The notes beneath the pieces were generated by a model. That model had not been told where the DNA came from and did not search any database. It saw only the letters and a list, made by a program, of their open reading frames with translations. Shown piece after piece: positions 1 through 7,170 of a stretch of DNA of 64,000 nucleotides. Made by a program: the position numbers and the translations under genes. Location of the stretch: contig NZ_JACHVB010000058.1 in NCBI RefSeq assembly GCF_014230085.1, forward strand, positions 1 through 64,000, given 5' to 3'. Numbering within the stretch: the first letter of the stretch is position 1; every line of letters begins with the position of its first letter. This stretch comes from Ruficoccus amylovorans (lineage in GTDB: Bacteria > Verrucomicrobiota > Verrucomicrobiia > Opitutales > Cerasicoccaceae).

Positions 1-87
1 GAGCGCTTTCACCCTCAACCGGGCATGCACTGCGCCTGGTGCAGCTTCCGGGGTGAGTGCGCGAAATGGACGGGAGGCGAGCGATGA
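1..87 (+). CDS. C-terminal end of a PD-(D/E)XK-type nuclease (partial)
   Basis: Reading frame 1 is open from the window edge to the TGA at 85-87 and gives 28 residues ending in MHCAWCSFRGECAKW. The closely spaced Cys-x2-Cys-x5-Cys after an HPQPG turn resembles the C-terminal iron-sulfur cysteine cluster of Cas4/AddB/RecB-like PD-(D/E)XK nucleases, which are common in phages and plasmids. The catalytic core would lie left of the window. Its stop overlaps the ATG of the next gene (ATGA), which suggests translational coupling. The family call rests only on this short tail. Confidence 0.5.
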   Translation, partial: ERFHPQPGMHCAWCSFRGECAKWTGGER

Positions 88-305
88 TCCAGGCCATCGT
101 CATCGCCGTGGTCAGCGTCGGCGCTGGCCTCCTCATGCTGGGCAACGACAAGAACGAGCCGCCACCTCCGCCCGCCGCAGTGGTTGAGCAGGCTCCGTTT
201 GTGCCGCTGGCCAATGCCCTGTATTGGGTGGGTGGGTGCTCGGTTGCCTGCTCGCTGATATGGGGCCGGAGCATCGTTCGGGCTGCGCAGTGCCGCAGGC
301 AATAG
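84..305 (+). CDS. Small two-helix membrane protein
   Basis: 73 residues. The ATG at 84 overlaps the stop of the upstream nuclease fragment; a GTG at 57 in the same frame would lie inside that gene and is less likely. An N-terminal hydrophobic helix (about residues 2-19) is followed by a short charged linker, a run of five prolines near residue 26, and a second hydrophobic stretch (about residues 43-60) before a basic tail. No family is recognised. The position between a nuclease tail and another small membrane protein suggests a phage- or plasmid-derived accessory module. Confidence 0.5.
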   Translation: MIQAIVIAVVSVGAGLLMLGNDKNEPPPPPAAVVEQAPFVPLANALYWVGGCSVACSLIWGRSIVRAAQCRRQ

Positions 306-353
306 CCGGTCATGCGCAGTCCGTTAAAAAAAACAACCACCCGCATCCAACCC

Positions 354-587
354 ATGAATGCCATCCTGAAAATCGCCCTGGTCGCGCTCACCGCTTACAG
401 CGTGGGCACGCTCGTGGGGCCTGTGGCCATCGGCGCGGTCAACGAGGCCCAGGAAACGCTCAGCCCGTTCCTGGTCATCTCCGTGGCCATCCTCATCGGC
501 TCCATTGGCTATGCCGTCGGAGCGGTGAGGCGTTCGCCCTTCGTGCCGGAATACCCCGAGTACCCGGAACGCGAACGCTACCGTTGA
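354..587 (+). CDS. Small hydrophobic membrane protein
   Basis: 77 residues from the ATG at 354; an in-frame upstream ATG at 312 would add a basic stretch with no obvious role. Two hydrophobic segments (about residues 4-25 and 40-60) surround a short acidic loop, and the C-terminus carries a charged PEYPEYPERER tail. No family is recognised. It is followed directly by a strong intrinsic terminator, so it probably ends the transcript that begins with the nuclease upstream. Confidence 0.5.
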   Translation: MNAILKIALVALTAYSVGTLVGPVAIGAVNEAQETLSPFLVISVAILIGSIGYAVGAVRRSPFVPEYPEYPERERYR

Positions 588-615
588 AGCCACCCGTGTA
601 GTGGACAACCAATAC

Positions 616-656
616 AGCCCCGCTTCGTGTTATCCGAGGCGGGGCTTTTGTTTTTT
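616..656 (+). terminator. Rho-independent terminator
   Basis: A 12-bp stem with one wobble pair (AGCCCCGCTTCG at 616-627 with CGAGGCGGGGCT at 634-645) is followed by TTTGTTTTTT. It ends the small membrane protein transcript and isolates it from the DUF932-like gene. Confidence 0.8.
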
Positions 657-706
657 CGCAAGCGCCAAGTCGGCGCATCACTCACCACCCTCAACTCATC
701 AACACC

Positions 707-1477
707 ATGATCACCGATACCATCGAACCCGTCTCAGCCACAACCACCAAGCCTTGCAACCTGCTCCTGCACTGCGGTAGCCACGCCGTCAGCCGTGGAG
801 AGCTCGCGCAGGCACCGACGCCACCCCCGACCAGCACCTGGAGGCCGATTGCTCACTTAAAACTCCTGCAAGTCGTGGAGGTCGCCCTGCTTACCCAGGG
901 CTTTGCCATTGCCGGGCAGGCGCATGGGCTCACCCATGACAACGCCCGTTACTTCGGCCTGATCGAGGTCAGCGGCTTTACCCACAACCCGGACTACCAC
1001 TACGTGGTCGGCGTGCGAAACTCCCACGACATGCGCTTCTCTGCCGGGCTCGTCGCGGGCAGCCAGGTGCTTGTCTGCGATAATCTGTCTTTTTCGGGCG
1101 AGATCCAGTTGGCCCGCAAGCACACCCCGCGTATCCTCGACGACCTGCCCCGGCTGGTTGATGCCGCTGTGGGCAAGCTCAGGCGCTACTGGGACCAGCA
1201 CGATTACCGGGTCATCCGTTACCGCGAGGCCCGCATCAATGACCGGCGTGCCCATGATCTGGTTATCCGCGCTGTCGATACCGGTGTCATGGCCAACGGA
1301 TACATCCCCAAGGTCCTCTCTCTGTGGAGAAAGCCCCGTCATGAAGCGTTCATACCCCGCACCCTCTGGAGCCTCCAGAACACCTTTACGGAAGTCTTCA
1401 AGGGCCGCGTGGACCTACTCCCGGACAGAACCTGACGCCTGCACCGACTCCTCGACCATGAGGCCGGACTCAACTAG
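707..1477 (+). pseudogene. DUF932-like phage/plasmid protein with an in-frame TGA
   Basis: The open frame from ATG 707 to TGA 1433-1435 gives 242 residues. Motifs typical of DUF932-like phage and plasmid proteins are VVGVRNSHD, SAGLVAGSQVLVCDNLSFSGE and ARKHT, followed by an alpha-helical second half. After the TGA the same frame stays open for 13 codons, reading RLHRLLDHEAGLN, then TAG at 1475-1477. As I recall the family, members end with a similar RT-x-ALHGLLD tail, so the TGA probably replaced a sense codon (for example CGA). The protein would lose about 14 residues and may still work. The molecular role of the family is unknown. Confidence 0.65.
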
Positions 1478-1492
1478 GCCTCACAAGCCCTT

Positions 1493-1514
1493 GGTGTAAA
1501 CCATGGTTTACACC
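1493..1514. repeat. Perfect 22-bp palindrome
   Basis: GGTGTAAACC (1493-1502), AT, GGTTTACACC (1505-1514) reads identically on both strands with no loop. It follows the end of the DUF932-like frame and precedes a terminator. A loop-free palindrome of this length looks more like a protein-binding site (repressor operator or partition/resolution site) than an RNA hairpin. Confidence 0.7.
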
Positions 1515-1519
1515 GGAGA

Positions 1520-1574
1520 AGCCCCACCATCGGCCCTGCCGCTACTCGGCAGGAACCAAGGGGGCTTTTTCTTT
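1520..1574 (+). terminator. Branched terminator-like hairpin
   Basis: AGCCCC (1520-1525) pairs with GGGGCT (1561-1566), enclosing an inner perfect stem CCTGCCG (1535-1541) with CGGCAGG (1547-1553). The outer stem runs into TTTTTCTTT. This probably ends the DUF932-like transcript. Confidence 0.6.
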
Positions 1575-1622
1575 AGCTGCGGTATCTTAAAGCTCACAAG
1601 TAAGTGGACCACGGGGCAGTGC

Positions 1623-2335
1623 GTTGGGGCTCGGGGGCAGCCTCTTCATTCTTGTCTTAATGACCGGATAGCCTTCTTGGGGTTCACAGTGCTGGCGTCA
1701 GCCAAGATCAGGCGTGTGAAAACATTTTTGGGAGTAAGGGCCCTGGCGATGGTTCTCCCGACCACGCCACGATCTGGGGCTTTATGTCGCGTCTTGGGGT
1801 TGACGGGATGGTTGGGGTGTTTGAGTTGTTCAACGAGCAACTGCCCAGCCAGGGCTTGATCGCCAGTTTCGGCAAGATCATCGGCGCCAGTTTTATTGAA
1901 GCTTCCAAGCAGCGCAACCGCAGCTATGAGAACGAGCAGATCAAACGCGGAGAGGTGCCCGAGCGCATCGCCAAGAGGTCGAGCCGGGCCCGCCGGAAGG
2001 ATCTCGATGCGAGTTGGACGCAGAAGAACCATGTATCCTACTTTGGATACAAGAACCACGTTAAGGTCGATGCAGCCAGCAAGTTAATCGATACCTTTAC
2101 CCTCACGCACGCCGCCATTCACGACTCCCAACCGGTCGGGGGACTGCGACACGAAAGCGACCGCGAGACGGTCCTGTGGGCCGACAGCACCGACGTCGGG
2201 CCGTTCATCGCCGCGCTACTCAAAGGCTTCGCCATGCTCGCCAACATCTGCGAAAAGGGTACTGCCATCCGTCCGCTCAGCCGTGAACAAAAACGTGCCA
2301 ACAAGGAAAAGAGCTTGGCATCTGAAATCTCATAG
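1623..2335 (+). pseudogene. Decayed IS5-family transposase
   Basis: Transposase-like sequence is spread over several frames: CLNDRIAFLGF in one frame near 1655-1690, then DHATIWGFMSRLG from 1760 and a long open stretch (1784-2335) with FELFNEQL, RNRSYENEQIKRGE, WTQKNHVSYFGYKNHVK and KGFAMLANICEKGTA. In intact relatives the first catalytic Asp lies in an IVDAS-type motif; here it reads IIGAS, so the Asp is lost. The second motif (WADSAYVG in relatives) reads WADSTDVG, and the frame breaks after NKEKSLAS, before the expected EHVFG region. Frameshifts, a lost catalytic residue and a truncated end show it is dead. No terminal inverted repeats were identified. Confidence 0.8.
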
Positions 2336-2359
2336 GTGGACTGCTCGCTCAAAATTATG

Positions 2360-2456
2360 CCCTTAATCGAAGTGGCCTTGAGCTTGCGGCTCCAGGGCAA
2401 CCTTCGAAGAGAGCCGTAAGTTATTTTCAATAAACAAGAAACATACAAATCCCACA
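2360..2456. mobile_element. Solo end of the integrase-type IS found at 22.7 and 37.6 kb
   Basis: The stretch containing AGCTTGCGG (2381-2389) and then TAAGTTATTTTCAATAAAC aligns by eye with the right ends of the two IS copies near 22713-22790 and 37639-37703. They share the order AGCTTGCGG, CCrTAAGTTA, CAAGAAAC. No transposase remains. It lies directly left of the DeoR promoter region. Confidence 0.55.
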
Positions 2457-2462
2457 CTCCAC

Positions 2463-2504
2463 CATTTCAAGCATTGACCATTTCGATCAAAAACGTTCAT
2501 TTTC
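2463..2504 (+). promoter_or_regulatory. Probable DeoR operator repeats
   Basis: Three CATTT(T)C repeats (2463-2468, 2479-2484, 2498-2504), spaced 16 and 19 bp apart, sit immediately before the DeoR start at 2510. The last two share the longer form CATTTyrATCAA. DeoR-family repressors often bind short tandem repeats, so autoregulation is a reasonable guess. Confidence 0.4.
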
Positions 2505-2509
2505 AATCA

Positions 2510-3283
2510 ATGCTTAAATTTGAGCGCACCCAGGCCATTCTCCGGGCCATCCAGCAGAATGGCAGCGTATCTTTATCCGAACTCGTCGAAGAACTCCACC
2601 ATTCGGAGGCGACGATCCGGCGCGACCTGGCCGAACTCGAGCGGGAGGGAAAGCTCATCCGTACGCATGGGGGGGCCATCCTGCCCCAACGCCTGGCGCT
2701 GGAGCCGAGCTATGACGAAAAACGCAGTTGTAACTGGCCGTTCAAAAAGCAAATCGCCGATTGCGTTCTCAAAGCCATCCCCGAAGGCGTCACCATCTAT
2801 CTCGACGCCGGCACGACCTGCCTGGAGGCCGGAATCCGGCTGCTGGAACGCAATGCCAACCCGATTTTCACAAATTCGATCCCGTTGCTTGTCGCCAGTT
2901 GCAATTACCCCGGAACGGTCACGGCAGTGGGGGGAGAAGTGCGTTCCATCAGCCGGGCACTCGTCGGAGCCATGTCGCTAAACTGGCTGGACAAACTCTA
3001 TTTTGACATCGTCCTGATCGGGGCCTCAGCCATCCGGGATGATGGCGCCGTTTTGACCACAGAAATCCATGAAGCGTCGCTCAAGGCCCACGTCATCGAG
3101 CATGCCGACAAGGCATTCCTGCTGGCGGACTCGGACAAGCTCACGGCCTCCGCCACCCTCGAATTTACCACCCTCAAGCAGCTTTCAGCCTGGTACACCG
3201 ACCATCGGCTGGACCGTAGCAAGTTCGCGCGTCTGCGCAAAAACTGCTCTGCCACTATCATTCGCACTCCCCAACCCTCATGA
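2510..3283 (+). CDS. DeoR-family sugar-responsive repressor
   Basis: 257 residues from ATG 2510; an in-frame ATG at 2474 lies inside the upstream repeats and is less likely. The N-terminal DeoR winged helix (about residues 1-60) includes VSLSELVEEL, SEATIRRDLAELE and the GGA turn. The C-terminal DeoR sensor domain carries LDAGTT, FTNSIP, GGEVR and ADSDK motifs and normally binds a phosphorylated sugar. Its stop overlaps the start of the aldolase-like gene (ATGA), so the regulator and enzyme are probably translated together, and the repressor would respond to that enzyme's substrate or product. Confidence 0.85.
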   Translation: MLKFERTQAILRAIQQNGSVSLSELVEELHHSEATIRRDLAELEREGKLIRTHGGAILPQRLALEPSYDEKRSCNWPFKKQIADCVLKAIPEGVTIYLDAGTTCLEAGIRLLERNANPIFTNSIPLLVASCNYPGTVTAVGGEVRSISRALVGAMSLNWLDKLYFDIVLIGASAIRDDGAVLTTEIHEASLKAHVIEHADKAFLLADSDKLTASATLEFTTLKQLSAWYTDHRLDRSKFARLRKNCSATIIRTPQPS

Positions 3284-4332
3284 TGTACTCAAAAAGCCTG
3301 GATCAGAAACTCGCCCGCATCCGCGCGGGCAAGGATACCCGTGAAGATTTTATCATCGCCGACGCCAAGGACGCCGACATGGCCTTCGGGATCATGGCTC
3401 CAGGCCCCAACCGGGCGGGAAGCTGTCCCCACGGCTACGACCAACGCCAGGGCTGCTACAAAACACTAGATGACTACCTGAGCCAGATCCGGGCCGTCAT
3501 CCGCCAGCAACTCGTGGACATCGTGCTGCTCTCCGCCTCCAACCTGGAGAGGCTTGCCATCGACGAAGGATTGTTCAAAAGCTCCCCCATCACTCCGGCC
3601 GCTCGGGCCAATGACACCACAGATGTCTGGGCCGTGCGCCGCGGACAATATTCCAACCATCCCTCACGCCACTTCCGCACAGCCACCCTCGACCACATCA
3701 AGTACGGCCGACTTGAGAACAACTACCACCGGCCCTGCCTCGGGGCCGACCTGGGGCTGTACTCGGTGACTTTCACGAACAACCTCGACTGGGACTACGC
3801 CGCGCTCGCCGCCTTCCATGACTTTCGGCTGGAGGCCGAGCGCAAGCGTTTCCGCTATTTTTTGGAGGTATTCAACCCGAACGTCAATCCGGGCTTCGAC
3901 CCGCGGGAAGTCGGCGGCTTCCTCAACGACAACATTATCCGCTGTCTGGCCGGAGTGACGCGAGCCGGCCGCCCCGTCTTTCTCAAAATCCCCTACAATG
4001 GCCCTGGGCCGCTGGAGGAACTGGTCTCCTACGACAGCAGCCTGGTCGTGGGCATTCTGGGCGGCAGCGCGGGTACAACGCTTGACTCCTTCCAACTGAT
4101 CCACGACGCGCAGAAGTACGGCGCCAAGGTCGCGCTCTTCGGACGCAAGATCAACCTCTCCGAGCACCCGCTCGCCTTCATCGAATTCCTCCGCCGCATC
4201 ACAAACGGAGAAGTCACGCCACGGGAAGCAGTCAAAGCCTACCACGGAGTCCTGCAGCACGACCGGATTGAGCCCAAGCGCAGCCTGCAGGACGACCTCA
4301 CCCTGACCGAGACCACGATGAGCTATTCGTAG
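3280..4332 (+). CDS. DhnA/DeoC-like class I aldolase family protein
   Basis: 350 residues. The start is either of two tandem ATGs (3280, 3283) overlapping the DeoR stop. The second half looks like a TIM-barrel class I aldolase: FLKIPYNGPG places Lys236 where archaeal/DhnA-type aldolases have the Schiff-base lysine. Next come VGILGGSAGTT, a phosphate-binding glycine turn, and KVALFGRKIN. The protein is longer than usual DhnA enzymes, with an N-terminal extension of about 60 residues that includes a Cys/His stretch. Together with the DeoR regulator it probably cleaves a phosphorylated sugar from one of the degradation loci. The substrate is unknown, and the aldolase call rests on motifs only. 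Confidence 0.55.
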   Translation: MMYSKSLDQKLARIRAGKDTREDFIIADAKDADMAFGIMAPGPNRAGSCPHGYDQRQGCYKTLDDYLSQIRAVIRQQLVDIVLLSASNLERLAIDEGLFKSSPITPAARANDTTDVWAVRRGQYSNHPSRHFRTATLDHIKYGRLENNYHRPCLGADLGLYSVTFTNNLDWDYAALAAFHDFRLEAERKRFRYFLEVFNPNVNPGFDPREVGGFLNDNIIRCLAGVTRAGRPVFLKIPYNGPGPLEELVSYDSSLVVGILGGSAGTTLDSFQLIHDAQKYGAKVALFGRKINLSEHPLAFIEFLRRITNGEVTPREAVKAYHGVLQHDRIEPKRSLQDDLTLTETTMSYS

Positions 4333-4336
4333 GCAC

Positions 4337-5350
4337 TCAGTGTTTGCCGGTGTTCGCCTTTGCCACCGTACCGCGGTCCTCGTACTGCACCGGGAGCACG
4401 ACTATGGCCGGACCGGTTGTAAAGCCTTCCGCCTTGAGGATCAGGCGCAGAACGCCCTCTTCCCCCACCCGTTTGAGCGGATACAGAACGGTCGAAATCT
4501 GAGTCTCAGATGTCGGAAGATGCGAATCGACGCCAATCGCAATCAGGCTGACGTCTCCGGGGATGGACAGGTTCGCCTCTTGCAAGGCGCGCATAATTCC
4601 GAACGGCTTCGAAAAGCCGGAAAACACGGCGGTAAAACTGGCTGCGGGGTTTTCGGCCAGGTAACGCTTGACGGCCTCATAGCCGTCGTCAGCCGAATCG
4701 CCATCGCTGCGGACAATGATCACGTTTTCCGCGCTCAGGCCCGCATGCATGATCGCCCGGTTCAGGTGCGAGGACTCAAAAGGAGAAAGTTCGTCGGAAT
4801 AGGCGGACTTCACGCAAAGGATTTTGCGGTGCCCTTTCTCCTTGAGGATGTTCAGGGTCATCTCGAAAGTCGCCTCGTAATTGGGGATTACCGAGTCCCA
4901 GCTCGGATCGACGGTGCCGTTGACGATAACCACCGGGAGGTTGACCTTTTCCAGCTCCTTGAGCAGGGACGGCGGAGGCGGCCCCAGGACCAGAATCCCG
5001 TCCGCCTTGCCGCGGGTGAAAATATCCGTGCCGTGCAGGGAGTTTTTGTCGTGGAGCCGCTTGATGATGGCGTGAAAGCCGCGCTCTTCCATCGCCTCCT
5101 CGATCCCGCGGTAGATTTCCGAAAAGTAAGGGTTCTCAAAGCAAGACTGGAGATCCTCGAAGGTCGCGACGATGAGGGTCTTGCTCAGGCGGATACGGGC
5201 CTTTGAGCGGTAGCCCAACGCTTCAGCCGCGCTTTTGACCTTCGCACGGGTGCTATCCGGGATGGAAATGTCCTGCCGGTTGTTCAGCACCATGGATACG
5301 GTCGCCAGAGACAGACCCGTTTTTGCCGAAATATCTTTGAGTTTTGCCAT
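4337..5350 (-). CDS. LacI-family transcriptional regulator
   Basis: 337 residues, the usual LacI length. N-terminal helix-turn-helix: KLKDISAKTGLSLATVSMVLNN, hinge region ending ALGYRSKARI. The periplasmic-binding-like sensor domain includes SCFENPYFSEIYRGIEEA, ADGILVLG and the DVSLIAIGVD segment. It is convergent with the aldolase-like gene, with 4 bp between stops. It lies downstream of the two sulfatase genes of locus 1 on the same strand but is separated from them by 296 bp, so it may be their regulator with its own promoter. The effector is unknown. Confidence 0.9.
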   Translation of the reverse strand: MAKLKDISAKTGLSLATVSMVLNNRQDISIPDSTRAKVKSAAEALGYRSKARIRLSKTLIVATFEDLQSCFENPYFSEIYRGIEEAMEERGFHAIIKRLHDKNSLHGTDIFTRGKADGILVLGPPPPSLLKELEKVNLPVVIVNGTVDPSWDSVIPNYEATFEMTLNILKEKGHRKILCVKSAYSDELSPFESSHLNRAIMHAGLSAENVIIVRSDGDSADDGYEAVKRYLAENPAASFTAVFSGFSKPFGIMRALQEANLSIPGDVSLIAIGVDSHLPTSETQISTVLYPLKRVGEEGVLRLILKAEGFTTGPAIVVLPVQYEDRGTVAKANTGKH

Positions 5351-5646
5351 ACTCGCTTAATCGTACCTGTGTTCAGCCGGCCTGGGAGCGAAGAATCCGC
5401 AAGCCTACAGAGCGTTCTCCCCGTATCATCAGTTCAATTTCACGCTGACAGACAGACAACTAAAAAAAACGCTTCTTTTAGCAAAAAACAGGTCCGCAAG
5501 TTTTAATGCTTTTTACTGTGCCGCCCCGGCAACTGGCATTCGTAAGAGGTGACAGTCCGTTTTGATGCTCGGCCCAGCCGAATCCGCCGCGGGTACGGGC
5601 TGCGTAAGCCCGCATATATCATGCCGCATACTCTAGATTCATGTGA
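5351..5646. other. Non-coding gap before the LacI gene
   Basis: No convincing gene is seen. It holds an A/T-rich segment near 5460-5485 with CTAAAA and TTTTAG arms around an AACGC core, possibly a LacI-type operator, and a small hairpin CGGGCT/AGCCCG at 5596-5612. The gap must contain the LacI promoter and the end of the sulfatase transcript, but neither is clear. Confidence 0.35.
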
Positions 5647-7170
5647 CTAGAGATAATTGTCCAGCATATCGTCCCGGCAGCGCGGCTGAAAGGGGTTTGA
5701 GGCCCGCCCGTCCTCCTCCAGTCTCACCACCCGGGAGACTCCGAGTTTTTTCACGGTATCGATCAGCATCGGGGGCGTGGTCACACGTGCCGTCTCCACC
5801 AGCCATTCCAGCAGGCGCGTCCGCCCTTCCCAGACCTGTGCCAGAAAGTCCGGGTGGCGATAGAGGTTTCTGCGCTCCTGCGGGTCACACTCCAGGTCGT
5901 AAAGCTCCCCCTCCTCCTGGCCGCCGAAGAGCGACCGGGGGTAGAAGACCAGCCGCCATTTGTCCCAGCGCACGGCCTTGCTCCAGGCATTTTCGGTCAC
6001 GGCGACCCGATCCGTCCCGCCGGACTCCCCGGCCATCAGCGGGCACAGGCTCCTGCCGTCCGCGTACCCCATAACGGGCACGCCGCACAGTTCGGCCAGC
6101 GTCGGCCCGATATCGACGTTTTCGACCAAGGCCGGGCAGCATCTGCCCGAATCAGCCAGGCCGGGAACGCTCCAAATCATGGGCACACGGCACACTTCGT
6201 CAGAGGGAATCCCGGGAGCTTTCTCCAGTAGCCCGTGAATGCTGTGGTAAGCGCCGTGATCGCTGCCGAACACGACAACGGTGTCCTGCCGCAAGCCGCG
6301 CTCGTCGAGAAAGTCCAGCAGCAGTCCGATGACATAATCCACCTGACTGACGCAGGCCAGCGTGCCCCGCCAGCACCGCCGGAAGAAAGCCTCAATATCT
6401 TCGCCGGGCGTGCCGTACTCGGCCGGGTACTGCCTCCAGCTTTCCCATGTCTTCCTGAAATGGGGCGGGCGTTGGTCCGGGGGCAGGTTCCAGGTCGGCG
6501 GCAGTTCAATATCCTCCGCATAAAGCTCCCAGAAGCGCTGGTTGGGCAGGAGCGGATGGTGGGGCTTTTGCATGGAAGCCTGGACAAAGAAAGGCCGCCC
6601 AGGCTCACGGTCGATGAAGGCCATCGTCCTTTCGGCGGTCCACACCTCCTGGGTCCGCTCCAGGGGCAGCAGCGACGGCCTCGCGTCAATGGGCACCCGC
6701 TTGGGGCCGTAGACCCCCGAGTCGTTGTGCCAACTGTCCTCATAATCAAGCAGACCGTCCCTTTCCAGTCCCGAGAGAAATTCACTGGAGCCATGCTGAT
6801 TGTCGGCCGTCTCGTAGCTGTCACCAAAGACATCCACATCGTCGGCAATCCAGTTCCTCGGCGCACAGGGCAGGTGCAGCTTGCCGTAAGCCGCCGTCCG
6901 GTAGCCGGCCTGTCGGAAATGCCGGAAGCAGTTCGGCAGGCCGGGGTTGGCATTGCCGCTGAGCCCGTAGTAGCCATGATTGTGGCAATACTGGCTTGAG
7001 GCAATGCAGACACGGCTGGGCGTGCAGATCGGGTTCTGACAATAGGCGTTCGTAAAAGCCATGCCACTGCCGACAAGACGGTCCAGATTCGGCGTGAGTG
7101 CCTGGGGGTGCCCAAGCGCGTGGACCCAACCCGCATTGAATTCGTCGGCCAGGATCATTAACACATTCAT
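5647..7170 (-). CDS. Type I sulfatase
   Basis: 507 residues, alkaline-phosphatase-fold sulfatase. The N-terminal metal motif is LADEFNAG. The formylglycine signature is Cys49-Thr-Pro51-Ser-Arg53 (PICTPSRV). GSDHGAYH carries the second metal site, and PMIWSVPG and LYDLECDPQE are typical of the C-terminal half. No signal peptide is visible; similar cassettes often use sulfatases whose export is unclear. It overlaps the upstream sulfatase by 4 bp, so both are translated from one transcript. The pair probably removes different sulfate esters of one polysaccharide. Activity needs a formylglycine-generating enzyme, which is not in this window. Confidence 0.93.
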   Translation of the reverse strand: MNVLMILADEFNAGWVHALGHPQALTPNLDRLVGSGMAFTNAYCQNPICTPSRVCIASSQYCHNHGYYGLSGNANPGLPNCFRHFRQAGYRTAAYGKLHLPCAPRNWIADDVDVFGDSYETADNQHGSSEFLSGLERDGLLDYEDSWHNDSGVYGPKRVPIDARPSLLPLERTQEVWTAERTMAFIDREPGRPFFVQASMQKPHHPLLPNQRFWELYAEDIELPPTWNLPPDQRPPHFRKTWESWRQYPAEYGTPGEDIEAFFRRCWRGTLACVSQVDYVIGLLLDFLDERGLRQDTVVVFGSDHGAYHSIHGLLEKAPGIPSDEVCRVPMIWSVPGLADSGRCCPALVENVDIGPTLAELCGVPVMGYADGRSLCPLMAGESGGTDRVAVTENAWSKAVRWDKWRLVFYPRSLFGGQEEGELYDLECDPQERRNLYRHPDFLAQVWEGRTRLLEWLVETARVTTPPMLIDTVKKLGVSRVVRLEEDGRASNPFQPRCRDDMLDNYL

